Shown here: positions 24,646 through 33,144 of the stretch, piece by piece | Layout of the letters: each line of letters opens with the position of its first letter | Position numbering within the stretch: the first letter of the stretch is position 1 | Program-made: the position numbers and the translations under genes | The notes under the pieces: model-generated | Database searches by the model: none | What the model saw: only the letters and a program-made list of their open reading frames with translations | What the model was told of the DNA's origin: nothing | Assembly: GCF_017352135.1 (NCBI RefSeq) | Contig: NZ_CP071454.1 | Coordinates: 2,319,001 to 2,383,000 of the forward strand | Origin: Rhizobium lentis | GTDB taxonomy: Bacteria; Pseudomonadota; Alphaproteobacteria; Rhizobiales; Rhizobiaceae | DNA: 64,000 nt | Direction of reading: 5' to 3'

Positions 24646-25845
24646 GTGAGCGGATTAGAAACGGCCATCAGAACAGCGCTCGAAAATGCCGATCGCGACA
24701 ACCCGGAAGTTCGAGCGAGGATCTATCAATCCGCCCGCCAGGCTCTGGAAGCGGGCCTGCGCAAGCAGGATATCACCGATGCCGATGCCGTCGCCCATCA
24801 CCGCCATCGCCTGGAAACCACGATCCACGCCATCGAAAGCGAGGAGCGCGACCGTCTTCACCCTCGCCAGAGACCGCCCGAAGTGCCGGTGCCGCCGGTC
24901 GTCGAAATGCCGCCGCCGCCGGCTCGCCGGGGCGACGTGGCCGATATCGACAGCCTGATCGACAACCCGGTGGCGGCGGGCGAGACCCGCGCTCCCGAGG
25001 TGGTCATGCACCGCAGCGACGAGTCGAGCCTCGACACAGTGCATGCGAGCAATGCCGATCATCTCGCAGCCGCCCCGGTCGGCGACGAGCGGCTAGGGCG
25101 CGGCCAGCGCGCCGCCAATATGGATTTCCGCCCGGAGCGGGCGGCGGGCCGCCGCAAGCCGCGCAAGTTCTTCTCGAGGCTTCTCGTCTGGTGCGTCCTG
25201 CTGGCCTTCATCGGCATCGGCGCCTGGTGGGCCTACACCTCGGGCCTGCTGCTGACGGCCGCCGAGCGCGATACCAGCGTCGCCAATCCGCCGGCCAGCA
25301 CCCAGCCTGAGGATTTCACCGGCAATGACGGCAGCGCCGGCAATCCGGCCGCCAACACCAATCAGCCGGTGACCATCGATCCACAGAACAGCTTTTCGGC
25401 CGACTGGATCCCGGTGTTCAAGCCCGATGAGGCCGACAAGATCAAAAGCGGCCCGCGGGCGCGCACCGAAAACATCACCGAGAATGACGGCCCGGCCGTG
25501 CGCCTGATTTCCGAAAGCGGTGCGGCCGACGGCAACATCTCGGTCAGCGTTCCCGCCTCGGTGCTGCAGCAGCTTGCCGGCAAATCCTCGACCATCGCGC
25601 TGACACTGCAATCGACGACCGACGAGCCGACGCAGGTGACCGTCGAATGCAATTTCCAGTCGCTCGGCAACTGCGCCCGCCATCGCTTCAGCGTCACCCG
25701 CGAAAAGTCGGATGCGCTGCTGCAGGTGAAGTTCGACCGCTCGCTCGCGCCGAATGCACCGGGCACGCTTGTCATCAACAGCGATCTCGACGGCAAGGCG
25801 CGCGGCATCAACCTCTTCGCGATCCGCATCCTGCCGGGGCAGTGA
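24646..25845 (+). CDS. Single-pass membrane protein of unknown function
   Basis: 399 aa, GTG start with AAGGA nearby. Residues about 1-75 are helical and charged (possible coiled coil, with ARQALEAGLRKQDITDADAV), then a proline-rich linker (VPVPPVVEMPPPPARRG), a basic stretch RRKPRKFFSR, one membrane helix LLVWCVLLAFIGIGAWWAY near 180-198, and a C-terminal periplasmic part of about 190 residues rich in beta-type sequence with two cysteines. I recognise no named domain. Similar layout occurs in rhizobial proteins of unknown role. It is convergent with ppk2. Confidence 0.75.
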   Translation: MSGLETAIRTALENADRDNPEVRARIYQSARQALEAGLRKQDITDADAVAHHRHRLETTIHAIESEERDRLHPRQRPPEVPVPPVVEMPPPPARRGDVADIDSLIDNPVAAGETRAPEVVMHRSDESSLDTVHASNADHLAAAPVGDERLGRGQRAANMDFRPERAAGRRKPRKFFSRLLVWCVLLAFIGIGAWWAYTSGLLLTAAERDTSVANPPASTQPEDFTGNDGSAGNPAANTNQPVTIDPQNSFSADWIPVFKPDEADKIKSGPRARTENITENDGPAVRLISESGAADGNISVSVPASVLQQLAGKSSTIALTLQSTTDEPTQVTVECNFQSLGNCARHRFSVTREKSDALLQVKFDRSLAPNAPGTLVINSDLDGKARGINLFAIRILPGQ

Positions 25846-25878
25846 TGCGGCCTTTCGCGCCTATTCCAGGAAGCCAGT

Positions 25879-26760
25879 CTATTTCAGGAAGCCGGGGCCC
25901 GAGCCGATGATCTCTTCGTCGACTTCGCCGAGCGCCGTTTTGTCCTTGCCCTCATAATCCATCCTGTTCAGCATGTGGCGGATGAGTTGCAGGCGCGCCC
26001 GCCGCTTGTCATTGGCGCGGATGACGCTCCATGGCGCGAAATCCGTATGGGTTTCCTTCAGCATCCGGTCGCGCTTTTTGCTGTAATCGCCCCATTTCGT
26101 CAGTGCCGCGATATCCATCGACGAAAGCTTCCAGACCTTCAGCGGATCGTGCCTGCGGTCGTGGAAACGCTTGAGCTGCATCTCCCGGCCGATGTCGAGG
26201 TAGAATTTGAAGAGGAAGATGCCCTCATGGGCAAGGATCTTTTCGAGCTGCGGCGCCTGTTTGAGGAAGCCTTCATATTGCTGCGGCGTGCAGAACCCCA
26301 TCACCGGCTCGACGCCGGCCCGGTTGTACCAGGAGCGGTCGAACAGCACGAATTCGCCCGAGGTCGGAAACTGCGCGACATAACGCTGGAAATACCATTG
26401 CCCCTGCTCGCGCTCGGTCGGCTTGGCGAGCGCCACGACGCGCGCAAGGCGCGGATTCATATGCGCCGAGGAGGCCGAAATCGCGCCGCCCTTGCCGGCC
26501 GCGTCCCGCCCCTCGAACAGCGCCATCACCCGCTTGCCGGTCGCCTGCAGCCAGAACTGCACCTTGACGAGTTCCACCTGCAGTTTTTCCAGCTGCTCCA
26601 GATAGTCTTCTTCGCTGAGCTTCTTCTTGTAGGGAAACCCGCCGGACTCAAGCGCATGCTCCTCCACCCAGTCCGGCAGCACCGGATTATCGACGTCGAA
26701 GATGCGCTTCTTGCCGCGGATATCGAGCTCCACGGCCCTGCTTTCGATATCCTCGCCCAT
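25879..26760 (-). CDS. ppk2: Polyphosphate kinase 2 (PPK2)
   Basis: Transfers phosphate between polyphosphate and nucleotides. The 293-aa protein has the PPK2 core: Walker A-like [15 protein letters not shown] near residue 82, the lid-region arginine block [12 protein letters not shown] near 120, and the second motif [18 protein letters not shown] near 139. [19 protein letters not shown] and [14 protein letters not shown] are also typical. The start at 26760 has a strong AGGAGGAG site; the upstream in-frame ATG lacks support. It is divergent from phoR, so polyphosphate use and phosphate sensing are genetically close. No clear Pho box was seen in the shared gap. Confidence 0.92.
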   Translation of the reverse strand: MGEDIESRAVELDIRGKKRIFDVDNPVLPDWVEEHALESGGFPYKKKLSEEDYLEQLEKLQVELVKVQFWLQATGKRVMALFEGRDAAGKGGAISASSAHMNPRLARVVALAKPTEREQGQWYFQRYVAQFPTSGEFVLFDRSWYNRAGVEPVMGFCTPQQYEGFLKQAPQLEKILAHEGIFLFKFYLDIGREMQLKRFHDRRHDPLKVWKLSSMDIAALTKWGDYSKKRDRMLKETHTDFAPWSVIRANDKRRARLQLIRHMLNRMDYEGKDKTALGEVDEEIIGSGPGFLK

Positions 26761-26968
26761 ATGCTCCTCCTGCGCTGGTGGCCCCTTGCCGCAGGCGAAC
26801 ATATTTACCGTTGAAAATCAAATCTTTCGCTTGACGGCAATCATTTTTCTCCCGCTTCCGCCGGGCTCTTGCGCTTGCAAGGGCGCCGGCCGAATACTTC
26901 TGTCATGAATTGCCGCTATCAGGCAGAGTTCAATATAAAGAAAAACGAATCGACGCCGCGAGGCCCAG

Positions 26969-28222
26969 TTGCAAGACGAAATTCCCTGGAGAAAAAGCCT
27001 GTTGGCGCGCATCCGGCGCGAACGGCCGGTGCTGCTTGCGGCCATCCTCAGCGCGCTTGTCGCTCTTGCCGCCGGCATGAACAAGTGGGTCGTGCTCGTC
27101 CTGCTGCTCGTCATGATCTTCACCGCGCTGTTCAACGAGGCACCTGTGCTCAAGGCCGAATCCGCCGAGCCCGCGGAGACGGAGCCGCAAGCGCCGCCGA
27201 GCCGCCTGCCTGACATTGCCGCCACCCTTGCCGGCCTCGATATCCCTGTGATGGTGCTATCGGACGACGCCTCGGTACTGTTCCAGAACCGCGCGGCCGA
27301 AAAGGCCTTCGGCGAGGTGGCGCTCGGCGCTCATATATCGGCCCGGCTGCGCTCGCCGGGCGTGCTCGACATGGTGCGCGAAACGATCGCCACCAATGCG
27401 CCGAACCAGATCGAACACTCTGAGCGGCTGCCGTCCGAGCGCGTCTATATCGTCCGCAGCGCGCCCGTCGAGTTCCGGGCCGACGGAGAGCCGGAGCGGT
27501 TTTTCATCCTGTCCTTCCGCGATATATCTGAGGTCCGCCGCATCGACCGCATGCGATCGGATTTCGTCGCCAATGCCAGCCATGAACTGCGCACGCCGCT
27601 GGCCTCCCTGCGCGGCTTCATCGAGACCATTCAGGGGCCGGCGAAGAACGATCAGAAGGCGCAGGCGCAGTTTCTGAACATCATGCTCGACCAGACGACG
27701 CGTATGAGCAGGCTGGTCGATGACCTGCTGTCGCTCTCCCGTCTGGAGCTGAAATCGCACATTGCGCCGGATGAGAAGGTCGATCTGGTACCGCTGCTCG
27801 GCCATGTCCGCGACTCGCTGGTGCCGCTTGCCAGGGATGTCGGCGTCGACATCAACCTGCATCTGCCCGATGGCAAGGTCGAGGTGCTGGGAGACCGCGA
27901 CGAGCTTGTCCAGGTCTTCGAGAACCTGATGGAGAATGCCTGCAAATATGGCCAGGAAGGCAAGGTCGTCGATGTCAGGCTGAAGAACGGCTCCGGGGAG
28001 CCGGTGGAGGTCAGCATCATCGACAAGGGGCCGGGCATCCCGGCCGAGCACGTACCGCGCCTGACGGAACGCTTCTATCGCGTCAGCATCGAGGACAGCC
28101 GCTCGAAGAAGGGCACCGGCCTCGGCCTTGCGATCGTCAAACATATCCTGACCCGCCACCGCGCCCGGCTGATCGTCAAGTCCGAAGTCGGCAAGGGCAC
28201 CGTTTTTACCGTGCGGTTCTAG
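26969..28222 (+). CDS. phoR: Phosphate regulon sensor histidine kinase PhoR
   Basis: Inner-membrane kinase that phosphorylates PhoB when phosphate is scarce. 417 aa: two N-terminal membrane helices (about 20-55), a PAS domain near 85-190, the phospho-acceptor histidine in FVANASHELRTPLASLRGFI near 205, and ATPase boxes N (ENLMENACKYG near 315), G1 (DKGPGIP) and G2 (KGTGLGLAIVKHI near 380). The start is TTG at 26969 with GAGG five bases upstream; no in-frame ATG upstream is convincing. In related genomes it is close to pstS; here RIME repeats, a DUF559 gene and an IS110 element intervene. Confidence 0.92.
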   Translation: MQDEIPWRKSLLARIRRERPVLLAAILSALVALAAGMNKWVVLVLLLVMIFTALFNEAPVLKAESAEPAETEPQAPPSRLPDIAATLAGLDIPVMVLSDDASVLFQNRAAEKAFGEVALGAHISARLRSPGVLDMVRETIATNAPNQIEHSERLPSERVYIVRSAPVEFRADGEPERFFILSFRDISEVRRIDRMRSDFVANASHELRTPLASLRGFIETIQGPAKNDQKAQAQFLNIMLDQTTRMSRLVDDLLSLSRLELKSHIAPDEKVDLVPLLGHVRDSLVPLARDVGVDINLHLPDGKVEVLGDRDELVQVFENLMENACKYGQEGKVVDVRLKNGSGEPVEVSIIDKGPGIPAEHVPRLTERFYRVSIEDSRSKKGTGLGLAIVKHILTRHRARLIVKSEVGKGTVFTVRF

Positions 28223-28266
28223 CGTGGGACGCGACGCGAGCGATTAGCGATGCGTACCGCGGATAC

Positions 28267-28400
28267 TGCCCCTCACCCTAACCCTCTCCCCGTAAACGGG
28301 GCGAGGGGACGTGCCATGCGAGAGGCTTGCGGGGAGCCGAGAGGTTGCGGCATATCCCCTTCGCCCCGTTTACGGGGAGAAGGTGGCGGCACCCAGATGA
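28267..28400. repeat. RIME-type intergenic mosaic repeat, copy C
   Basis: CCCCTCACCCTAACCCTCTC start, palindrome CTCCCCGTAAACGGGG, central GAGAGGTTGCGGCATATCCC and a second palindrome CCCCGTTTACGGGG. It lies between phoR and the DUF559 gene and supplies a spurious open frame that extends that gene's N-terminus. Confidence 0.83.
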
Positions 28401-28426
28401 GCGGCAAGTCACAAGGAAAAACGTCA

Positions 28427-28828
28427 ATGAGAGGTTCCAAACCCAAAACCATCGCCCGAGCGCGATCCCTGCGCCAGTCGGATAACGACGCAGAGGACAA
28501 GTTGTGGAAGGAACTGCGCGACCGCCGCCTCAACGGAAACAAGTTCGTGCGGCAAATGCCGATCGGTCCCTACTTTGCAGATTTTGCCTGCCGGGAACTG
28601 CGGCTCGTGGTCGAGATTGATGGCAGCCAACATGCGGACAGCCGACGGGATGGAATCCGGGATGCCTTCATGACCGGCAATGGCTGGTCGGTGGTTCGTT
28701 TCTGGAACGTAGATGTACTGAGCGCGCTGCCATCTGTGCTGGACACCATCGTTGCGATCTGCGACGGGCGGCTGGTCGAACGCGTCGAGGCAATGGATTT
28801 GCGGTTCTTTCCAGCCGTGCGTGAATAA
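28427..28828 (+). CDS. DUF559 domain protein (Vsr/restriction-endonuclease-like fold)
   Basis: 133 aa. The pattern matches DUF559 proteins: ARSLRQSDNDAEDKLWKELR near residues 10-30, then FVRQMPIGPYFADFACRELR, then the nuclease-type core LVVEIDGSQHAD with acidic residues, and NGWSVVRFWNVDVL near 90. The family is related to very-short-patch repair and type II-like endonucleases, but its activity is mostly unproven. The ATG at 28427 follows AAGGA; starts further upstream (28397, 28250) fall in the RIME repeat. Confidence 0.8.
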   Translation: MRGSKPKTIARARSLRQSDNDAEDKLWKELRDRRLNGNKFVRQMPIGPYFADFACRELRLVVEIDGSQHADSRRDGIRDAFMTGNGWSVVRFWNVDVLSALPSVLDTIVAICDGRLVERVEAMDLRFFPAVRE

Positions 28829-28966
28829 CGATGGCATGTCGTGCGATTGCCCCTCACCCTAACCCTCTCCCCGTAATGACGGGGAGAAGGGACGTGCCCT
28901 GTCGAGAGTTATTGGGTGGGACGGAGAGGTCGCGGCATATTCCCTTCTCCCCGTCAAAACGGGGAG

Positions 28967-30114
28967 CAACCATGTTTAATTCTTGCGGTGTTGTGGCGTC
29001 CATTCGGTCTTGCGAAAGAGGATTGTGTTGGCGAGAACGATGAGTTTTCGGGCGACGGCTATAACGGCGCACAGGTGCTCCTTTCCGCTCTGACGCAAGC
29101 GCGTGTAGAAAGCGGCGAGATCCGGATTGTGCCTGGTTGCCGTGAATGCGCACATGAACAGGCTCTTTCGCAGGCGTTCGCGACCACCCTGGATGCGGCG
29201 TCTGCCGTGATATTTTCCGCTATCGTCGTCATAGGGTGCGACGCCGGCAAGGGCGGCGATCTCGGCGCGGCTGGCATGGCCGAGTTCGGGCAGCCGAATG
29301 ATCAAGCACAGGGCGCTGCGCAGCCCGATGCCTTTGATAGAGGTCAGCAGATCGAGCCGTTGCGAAAGGTCGCAATCGTCGCGAACCGTCTTTTCGAGCC
29401 GCAGCAGATGGGCCTTGCGGCAGGTTTCGAGGCGGGCGACCTCGCGCGCATGACGGCGCTTGATCGCCTCCGACAAGGCGGTCTCGGCAAAGGTCTTGAC
29501 CAGGGCGATCTGCTGCTCGATCTGTTCCAGATAGGTCAGTTCGGCGGCCAGTTTGTCGAAGCGTGCGTCCGGCAGCGCCGGCAACTGCTCGAGGCTTGCC
29601 GTGAAGAGCGCAATCAGCACGGCATCGAGGCGATCGTTCTTGGCTCGCTTGAGCCGGCTCTTGGCGAAGAAGCGCAATTGCGCCGGCTGCAGACGCGCCG
29701 CCGGCCGCTTGCCGGCCCGCAGATGCGCCAGCAACCGCCATTCATAGCCGCCGGAGGCTTCGAAGCCGATGCGGCTGACGTCATGCTCTTGAAGAAAGGC
29801 GTCAAGCGCCTTCAGGCCAGCAGCGTCATAAGTGACCCTCAGCCTTGCGCGGCTGGGATGAAGGGCAATGTCGAGATGGCTTTTGCCGACATCGATTCCG
29901 GCACAGATCATGCTATTATCGGTCATCTTCGTCGTCCCTGTCTTGGATACGAACCCCAAGGTTCCTGCAACCACACGGGCCAGATGAAGAGCCGGTTGCG
30001 ATCCTGCTCCCCACAGCCCCAAACGGCTAAGAAGGTGACGATCCGACAACCAGCTGCCGGGCGGGCGGCCACCCGCCCGGCAAGCATCAATATCCTACAT
30101 TTTTCTTATCCAAG
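28967..30114 (-). mobile_element. IS110-family insertion sequence
   Basis: About 1.15 kb containing a complete DEDD-type transposase gene. Ends are inferred from interruption of the RIME repeat: left junction GGGGAG|CAACCATG and right junction TTATCCAAG|AAGGTG, with a few bases of uncertainty. No long terminal inverted repeat or clear target duplication is visible, as expected for IS110. The non-coding part after the transposase start side (29927-30114) is the longer end. Confidence 0.85.
28976..29926 (-). CDS. IS110-family transposase
   Basis: 316 aa starting MTDNSMICAGIDVGKSHLDI. The N-terminal DEDD/RuvC-like part has the first Asp in GIDVGKSHLD, then GFEASGGYEW near residue 65 and the KNDRLDAVLIALF segment near 105. 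The C-terminal transposase_20 part has LTSIKGIGLRSALCLIIRLP near 205, GVAPYDDDSGKYHGRRRIQG near 240, and a catalytic-type serine region. The upstream in-frame extension to 30049 is not conserved-looking and is rejected. The reading frame is intact, so the element could be active. Confidence 0.92.
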   Translation of the reverse strand: MTDNSMICAGIDVGKSHLDIALHPSRARLRVTYDAAGLKALDAFLQEHDVSRIGFEASGGYEWRLLAHLRAGKRPAARLQPAQLRFFAKSRLKRAKNDRLDAVLIALFTASLEQLPALPDARFDKLAAELTYLEQIEQQIALVKTFAETALSEAIKRRHAREVARLETCRKAHLLRLEKTVRDDCDLSQRLDLLTSIKGIGLRSALCLIIRLPELGHASRAEIAALAGVAPYDDDSGKYHGRRRIQGGRERLRKSLFMCAFTATRHNPDLAAFYTRLRQSGKEHLCAVIAVARKLIVLANTILFRKTEWTPQHRKN

Positions 30115-30323
30115 AAGGTGCCGGCAGGCGGATGAGGGGCAGATCCCACGGGTGGACCTGAATGAAAGAATGCAGGCGGGAAGGGCCAGGATGCCTTTCC
30201 GCAACCGCCGGTCACGTGTGGTAGACTTGCAATGCAAGGTCGAGCGGCGATCCAAACTTTGCCAACCGTCGACACGTTCAGGCGGGGTCCATAAAATTTA
30301 TCGTTATAAATCAATATGTTAAA

Positions 30324-30352
30324 CTGTCACAAATGTTTCACGGATTTGACAT
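30324..30352 (+). promoter_or_regulatory. Pho box upstream of pstS
   Basis: CTGTCACAAATGTTTCAC contains two 7-base half-sites (CTGTCAC, GTTTCAC) spaced 11 bases apart, and a third weaker one (TTGACAT) follows at the same spacing. This fits PhoB tandem sites (CTGTCAT-like). It is 109 bases before pstS and downstream of the IS element, so PhoB control of pst is kept despite the insertion. The surrounding gap 30141-30460 has no gene. Confidence 0.7.
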
Positions 30353-30460
30353 AAAAGGACGGTGCTTACAGCGCTAAGAGAGTCCCGCCGATGAAAAAAG
30401 GAACTGCGAGGGCCTCTCGATAGGCCGCACTCACACAAGCCCAATGCCCGGGAGATTCAA

Positions 30461-31495
30461 ATGAACACCTTCAAGCTCACCGTTGCCGCGCTCGCTGCAA
30501 CTGCTGCCTTCGCTGGCGCTGCCGCCGCCCGTGACCAGATCCAGGTTGCTGGTTCGTCCACCGTCCTGCCTTACGCCAAGATCGTTGCCGAGTCCTTCGG
30601 CGAGACCTTCACCCAGTTCAAGACCCCGGTCGTCGAATCCGGCGGCACGGGTGCTGGTCTGAAGGAATTCTGCAAGGGCGTTGGTGAAGACACCATCGAC
30701 ATCGCAAACGCTTCGCGCCCGATCAACAAGAACGAAGCCGAAGCCTGCAAGGCAGCCGGCGTAACGGACATCCAGGAGGTCAAGATCGGTTATGACGGCA
30801 TCGTCTTCGCAACCGATTCCGGCAACCCCGATGTCGCTTACGTTCCCGCCGACATCTACAAGGCGCTGGCTGCCCAGGTTGTCGTCGACGGCAAGCTCGT
30901 CGCCAACCCCTACAAGAAGTGGTCGGAAGTCAACCCGAAGCTCCCCGCTGTTGATATCGCCGCCTACATTCCGGGCGAAAAGCACGGCACGCGCGAAGTC
31001 TTCGAACAGAACGTCCTGGCCGCCGGCTGCAAGGCTTCCGGCGCTCTCGATGTCATCGCCAAGGAAATCTCCGACAAGGCTGCCCAGACCAAGGCCTGCG
31101 TCGCAGTCCGCAAGGACGGCGCTGCAGTCGACATCGACGGCGACTATCCGGAAACCCTCGCACGCATCGCCGCCAACAAGACCGGCGTCGGCGTATTCGG
31201 CCTTTCCTTCTATGAAAACAATGCCGACAAGCTCAAGGTCGCTACGGTGAACGGCATCGTTCCGTCCGTCGAAACGATCGCCAACGGCACTTACCCGGTT
31301 TCCCGACCGCTGTTCTTCTACGTCAAGAAGGCACATCTCGGTGCCGTTCCGGGCCTGAAGGAATACGTCAACTTCTTCGTATCCGACCAGATGATCGGCC
31401 CCGACGGCCCGCTGGCTGAATATGGCCTGGTTGCCGCTCCGGATGCCGAGCGCGAAGCGATCCGCAAGGCTGTCGAAGCCGGCAAGTCCATGTAA
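30461..31495 (+). CDS. pstS: Phosphate ABC transporter substrate-binding protein PstS
   Basis: Periplasmic high-affinity phosphate receptor, 344 aa, with signal peptide MNTFKLTVAALAATAAFAGA cleaved near AAARD. Phosphate-binding elements are visible: QVAGSSTVLPYAKIVAESFG near residue 28, ESGGTGAGLKEFCKGVGED near 64, DIANASRPI near 84 and YIPGEKHGTREVFEQNVL near 170. It is the first gene of pstSCAB-phoU-phoB and follows a Pho box. Codon use is strongly biased (for example GCC, AAG, ATC), in line with high expression. Confidence 0.95.
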   Translation: MNTFKLTVAALAATAAFAGAAAARDQIQVAGSSTVLPYAKIVAESFGETFTQFKTPVVESGGTGAGLKEFCKGVGEDTIDIANASRPINKNEAEACKAAGVTDIQEVKIGYDGIVFATDSGNPDVAYVPADIYKALAAQVVVDGKLVANPYKKWSEVNPKLPAVDIAAYIPGEKHGTREVFEQNVLAAGCKASGALDVIAKEISDKAAQTKACVAVRKDGAAVDIDGDYPETLARIAANKTGVGVFGLSFYENNADKLKVATVNGIVPSVETIANGTYPVSRPLFFYVKKAHLGAVPGLKEYVNFFVSDQMIGPDGPLAEYGLVAAPDAEREAIRKAVEAGKSM

Positions 31496-31502
31496 TAACC
31501 TT

Positions 31503-31534
31503 GCCGGCGCGGCGCTCTCGTAGCCCGCGCCGGC
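31503..31534 (+). promoter_or_regulatory. Hairpin between pstS and pstC
   Basis: GCCGGCGCG / CGCGCCGGC, a perfect 9-bp stem with a 14-base loop, begins 8 bases after the pstS stop. Followed by ATTACTTT, it could be a partial terminator or mRNA stabiliser that lets PstS exceed PstC/PstA. The rest of the 167-base gap has no gene. Confidence 0.6.
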
Positions 31535-31662
31535 ATTACTTTATGTCCCTGCGCGCCAGTATCCGATGCAGGGTTTGAATTCCTTCTCCATGATTGGAAG
31601 CCGCAGGCAGGCTGATGAAGCCGCCGCGCTTTTTGGGGGCCGTGGGCCTGGGGACGTAACGA

Positions 31663-33144
31663 ATGAGCACATCCGTCATACTTTTGTGCCTTGTGGTGAT
31701 CGGCGCGGCCGCCTATCTGGTTGCCCGCAGCCGTGCCGCAGCACTTGCCGGAGGCAGGTCCTCCGCATTGCATTCACGACCGGCCTATTACGGCGCCTAT
31801 GCCGCTATCTGGACGGTCCTTCCCGCCTTGATCGTCCTCTGCGTCTGGCTCTCCGTCAGCCCCGGCATCATCCAGTCTTCGGTTCGCGGCGCCTTCCCTG
31901 ACGACGTCAAGGCCCAGGCCGCCGTCGAACAGGATCTGAGCTATTCGATGGTGGCGACGGTCGCCCGCGGACTGACGATGCTGACATCAGACGAAGCCGC
32001 CGCGGTGGCAAACGACCCAGCCGCCCTGCAGGCCAAGCTCAGCGAAAAGGGCGTGCCGCTCGCCGGTCAGCCGCAGCCTTACATGGTCGAGGCCGCCAAA
32101 AAGCTCAACGCCATGAGCCTGACGAGCCGCCTCGCCATGACCGCGATCGTCTTCGTTCTGGCCGTTGCCGGCGCCCTTTATGCGCTGCGCGCGATCACGC
32201 CGCGCTTCCGCGCCCGCAACCGCGTCGAGCGCGTCATGCTCTGGGGCCTGCTGCTCGCCTCCTCGATCGCCATCCTGACGACGATCGGCATCGTGCTGTC
32301 GATGCTGTCGGAGGCCGCGCGCTTCTTTGCCGTCGTTCCCGCCGGCGAATTCTTCTTCGGCACCGTCTGGGACCCGCGCTTTGCCGGCGCCGGCAGCTCG
32401 TCCTTCGGCCAATTCGGCCTGGTCCCGCTTCTGCTCGGCACGCTTTATATCGGCCTGGTGGCGATGCTGGTCGCCGTTCCGGTCGGCCTCTTCGCCGCCA
32501 TCTATATGGCCGAATACGCCTCGCCGAAGGTGCGTTCGATCTCCAAGCCGCTGCTCGAAGTGCTCGCCGGCATTCCGACGATCGTCTACGGCTTCTTCGC
32601 CCTCGTCACCGTCGGCCCGTTCCTGCGCGATTTCTCCGCTCAGATCAGCGGCCTGCTCTCCGGCAACTACAGCAGCTTCATCCAGGCGCAGAGCGTTCTG
32701 ACGGCCGGTATCGTCATGGGCATCATGCTGATCCCCTACGTCTCCTCGCTGTCGGACGACATCATCACCGCCGTGCCGCGGGCGCTGCGTGACGGTTCGC
32801 TCGGTCTCGGCGCCACCCGCTCCGAAACCATCAAAAAGGTGGTGCTGCCGGCCGCTCTTCCCGGCATCGTCGGCGCGTTGCTGATGACCGCCTCGCGCGC
32901 CATCGGCGAAACCATGATCGTCGTGCTGGCCGCGGGTGTTGCCGCCCGCATCCAGATCAATCCCTTCGAACCGATGACCACGGTGACCGTCAAGATCGTC
33001 AATCAGCTCACAGGCGACCTTGAATTCACCTCGCCGCAGACACTGGTTGCCTTCGCGCTTGGCATCACGCTGTTCTGCATCACGCTTTGCCTCAACATCT
33101 ATGCGCTCTACATTGTGCGCAAATACCGGGAGCAGTACGAATGA
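31663..33144 (+). CDS. pstC: Phosphate ABC transporter permease PstC
   Basis: 493 aa, longer than enteric PstC (about 320) because of an N-terminal extension with extra membrane helices and a soluble segment (residues 1-200), as in other rhizobia. The permease core follows: GLVPLLLGTLYIGLVAMLVA near 250, FAAIYMAEYASPKVRSISKP near 275, and the EAA loop LRDGSLGLGATRSETIKKVV near 375-395. The last bases overlap the pstA start (ATGA), so the subunits are translationally coupled. Confidence 0.93.
   Translation: MSTSVILLCLVVIGAAAYLVARSRAAALAGGRSSALHSRPAYYGAYAAIWTVLPALIVLCVWLSVSPGIIQSSVRGAFPDDVKAQAAVEQDLSYSMVATVARGLTMLTSDEAAAVANDPAALQAKLSEKGVPLAGQPQPYMVEAAKKLNAMSLTSRLAMTAIVFVLAVAGALYALRAITPRFRARNRVERVMLWGLLLASSIAILTTIGIVLSMLSEAARFFAVVPAGEFFFGTVWDPRFAGAGSSSFGQFGLVPLLLGTLYIGLVAMLVAVPVGLFAAIYMAEYASPKVRSISKPLLEVLAGIPTIVYGFFALVTVGPFLRDFSAQISGLLSGNYSSFIQAQSVLTAGIVMGIMLIPYVSSLSDDIITAVPRALRDGSLGLGATRSETIKKVVLPAALPGIVGALLMTASRAIGETMIVVLAAGVAARIQINPFEPMTTVTVKIVNQLTGDLEFTSPQTLVAFALGITLFCITLCLNIYALYIVRKYREQYE

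Larger units (their letters stand above)
28849..30140. repeat. RIME-type repeat, copy D, split by an IS110-family element
   Basis: The left part (28849-28966) runs from CCCCTCACCCTAACCCTCTC to CGTCAAAACGGGGAG, and the right part (about 30115-30140) resumes with AAGGTGCCGGCAGGCGGATG and AGGGG, exactly where other copies read GGGGAGAAGGTG. The inserted block is the IS element. Confidence 0.85.

Noticed and set aside
26900-26906. CTGTCAT before phoR as a Pho box
   Set aside because: Only one half-site; no second repeat at the 11-base spacing.
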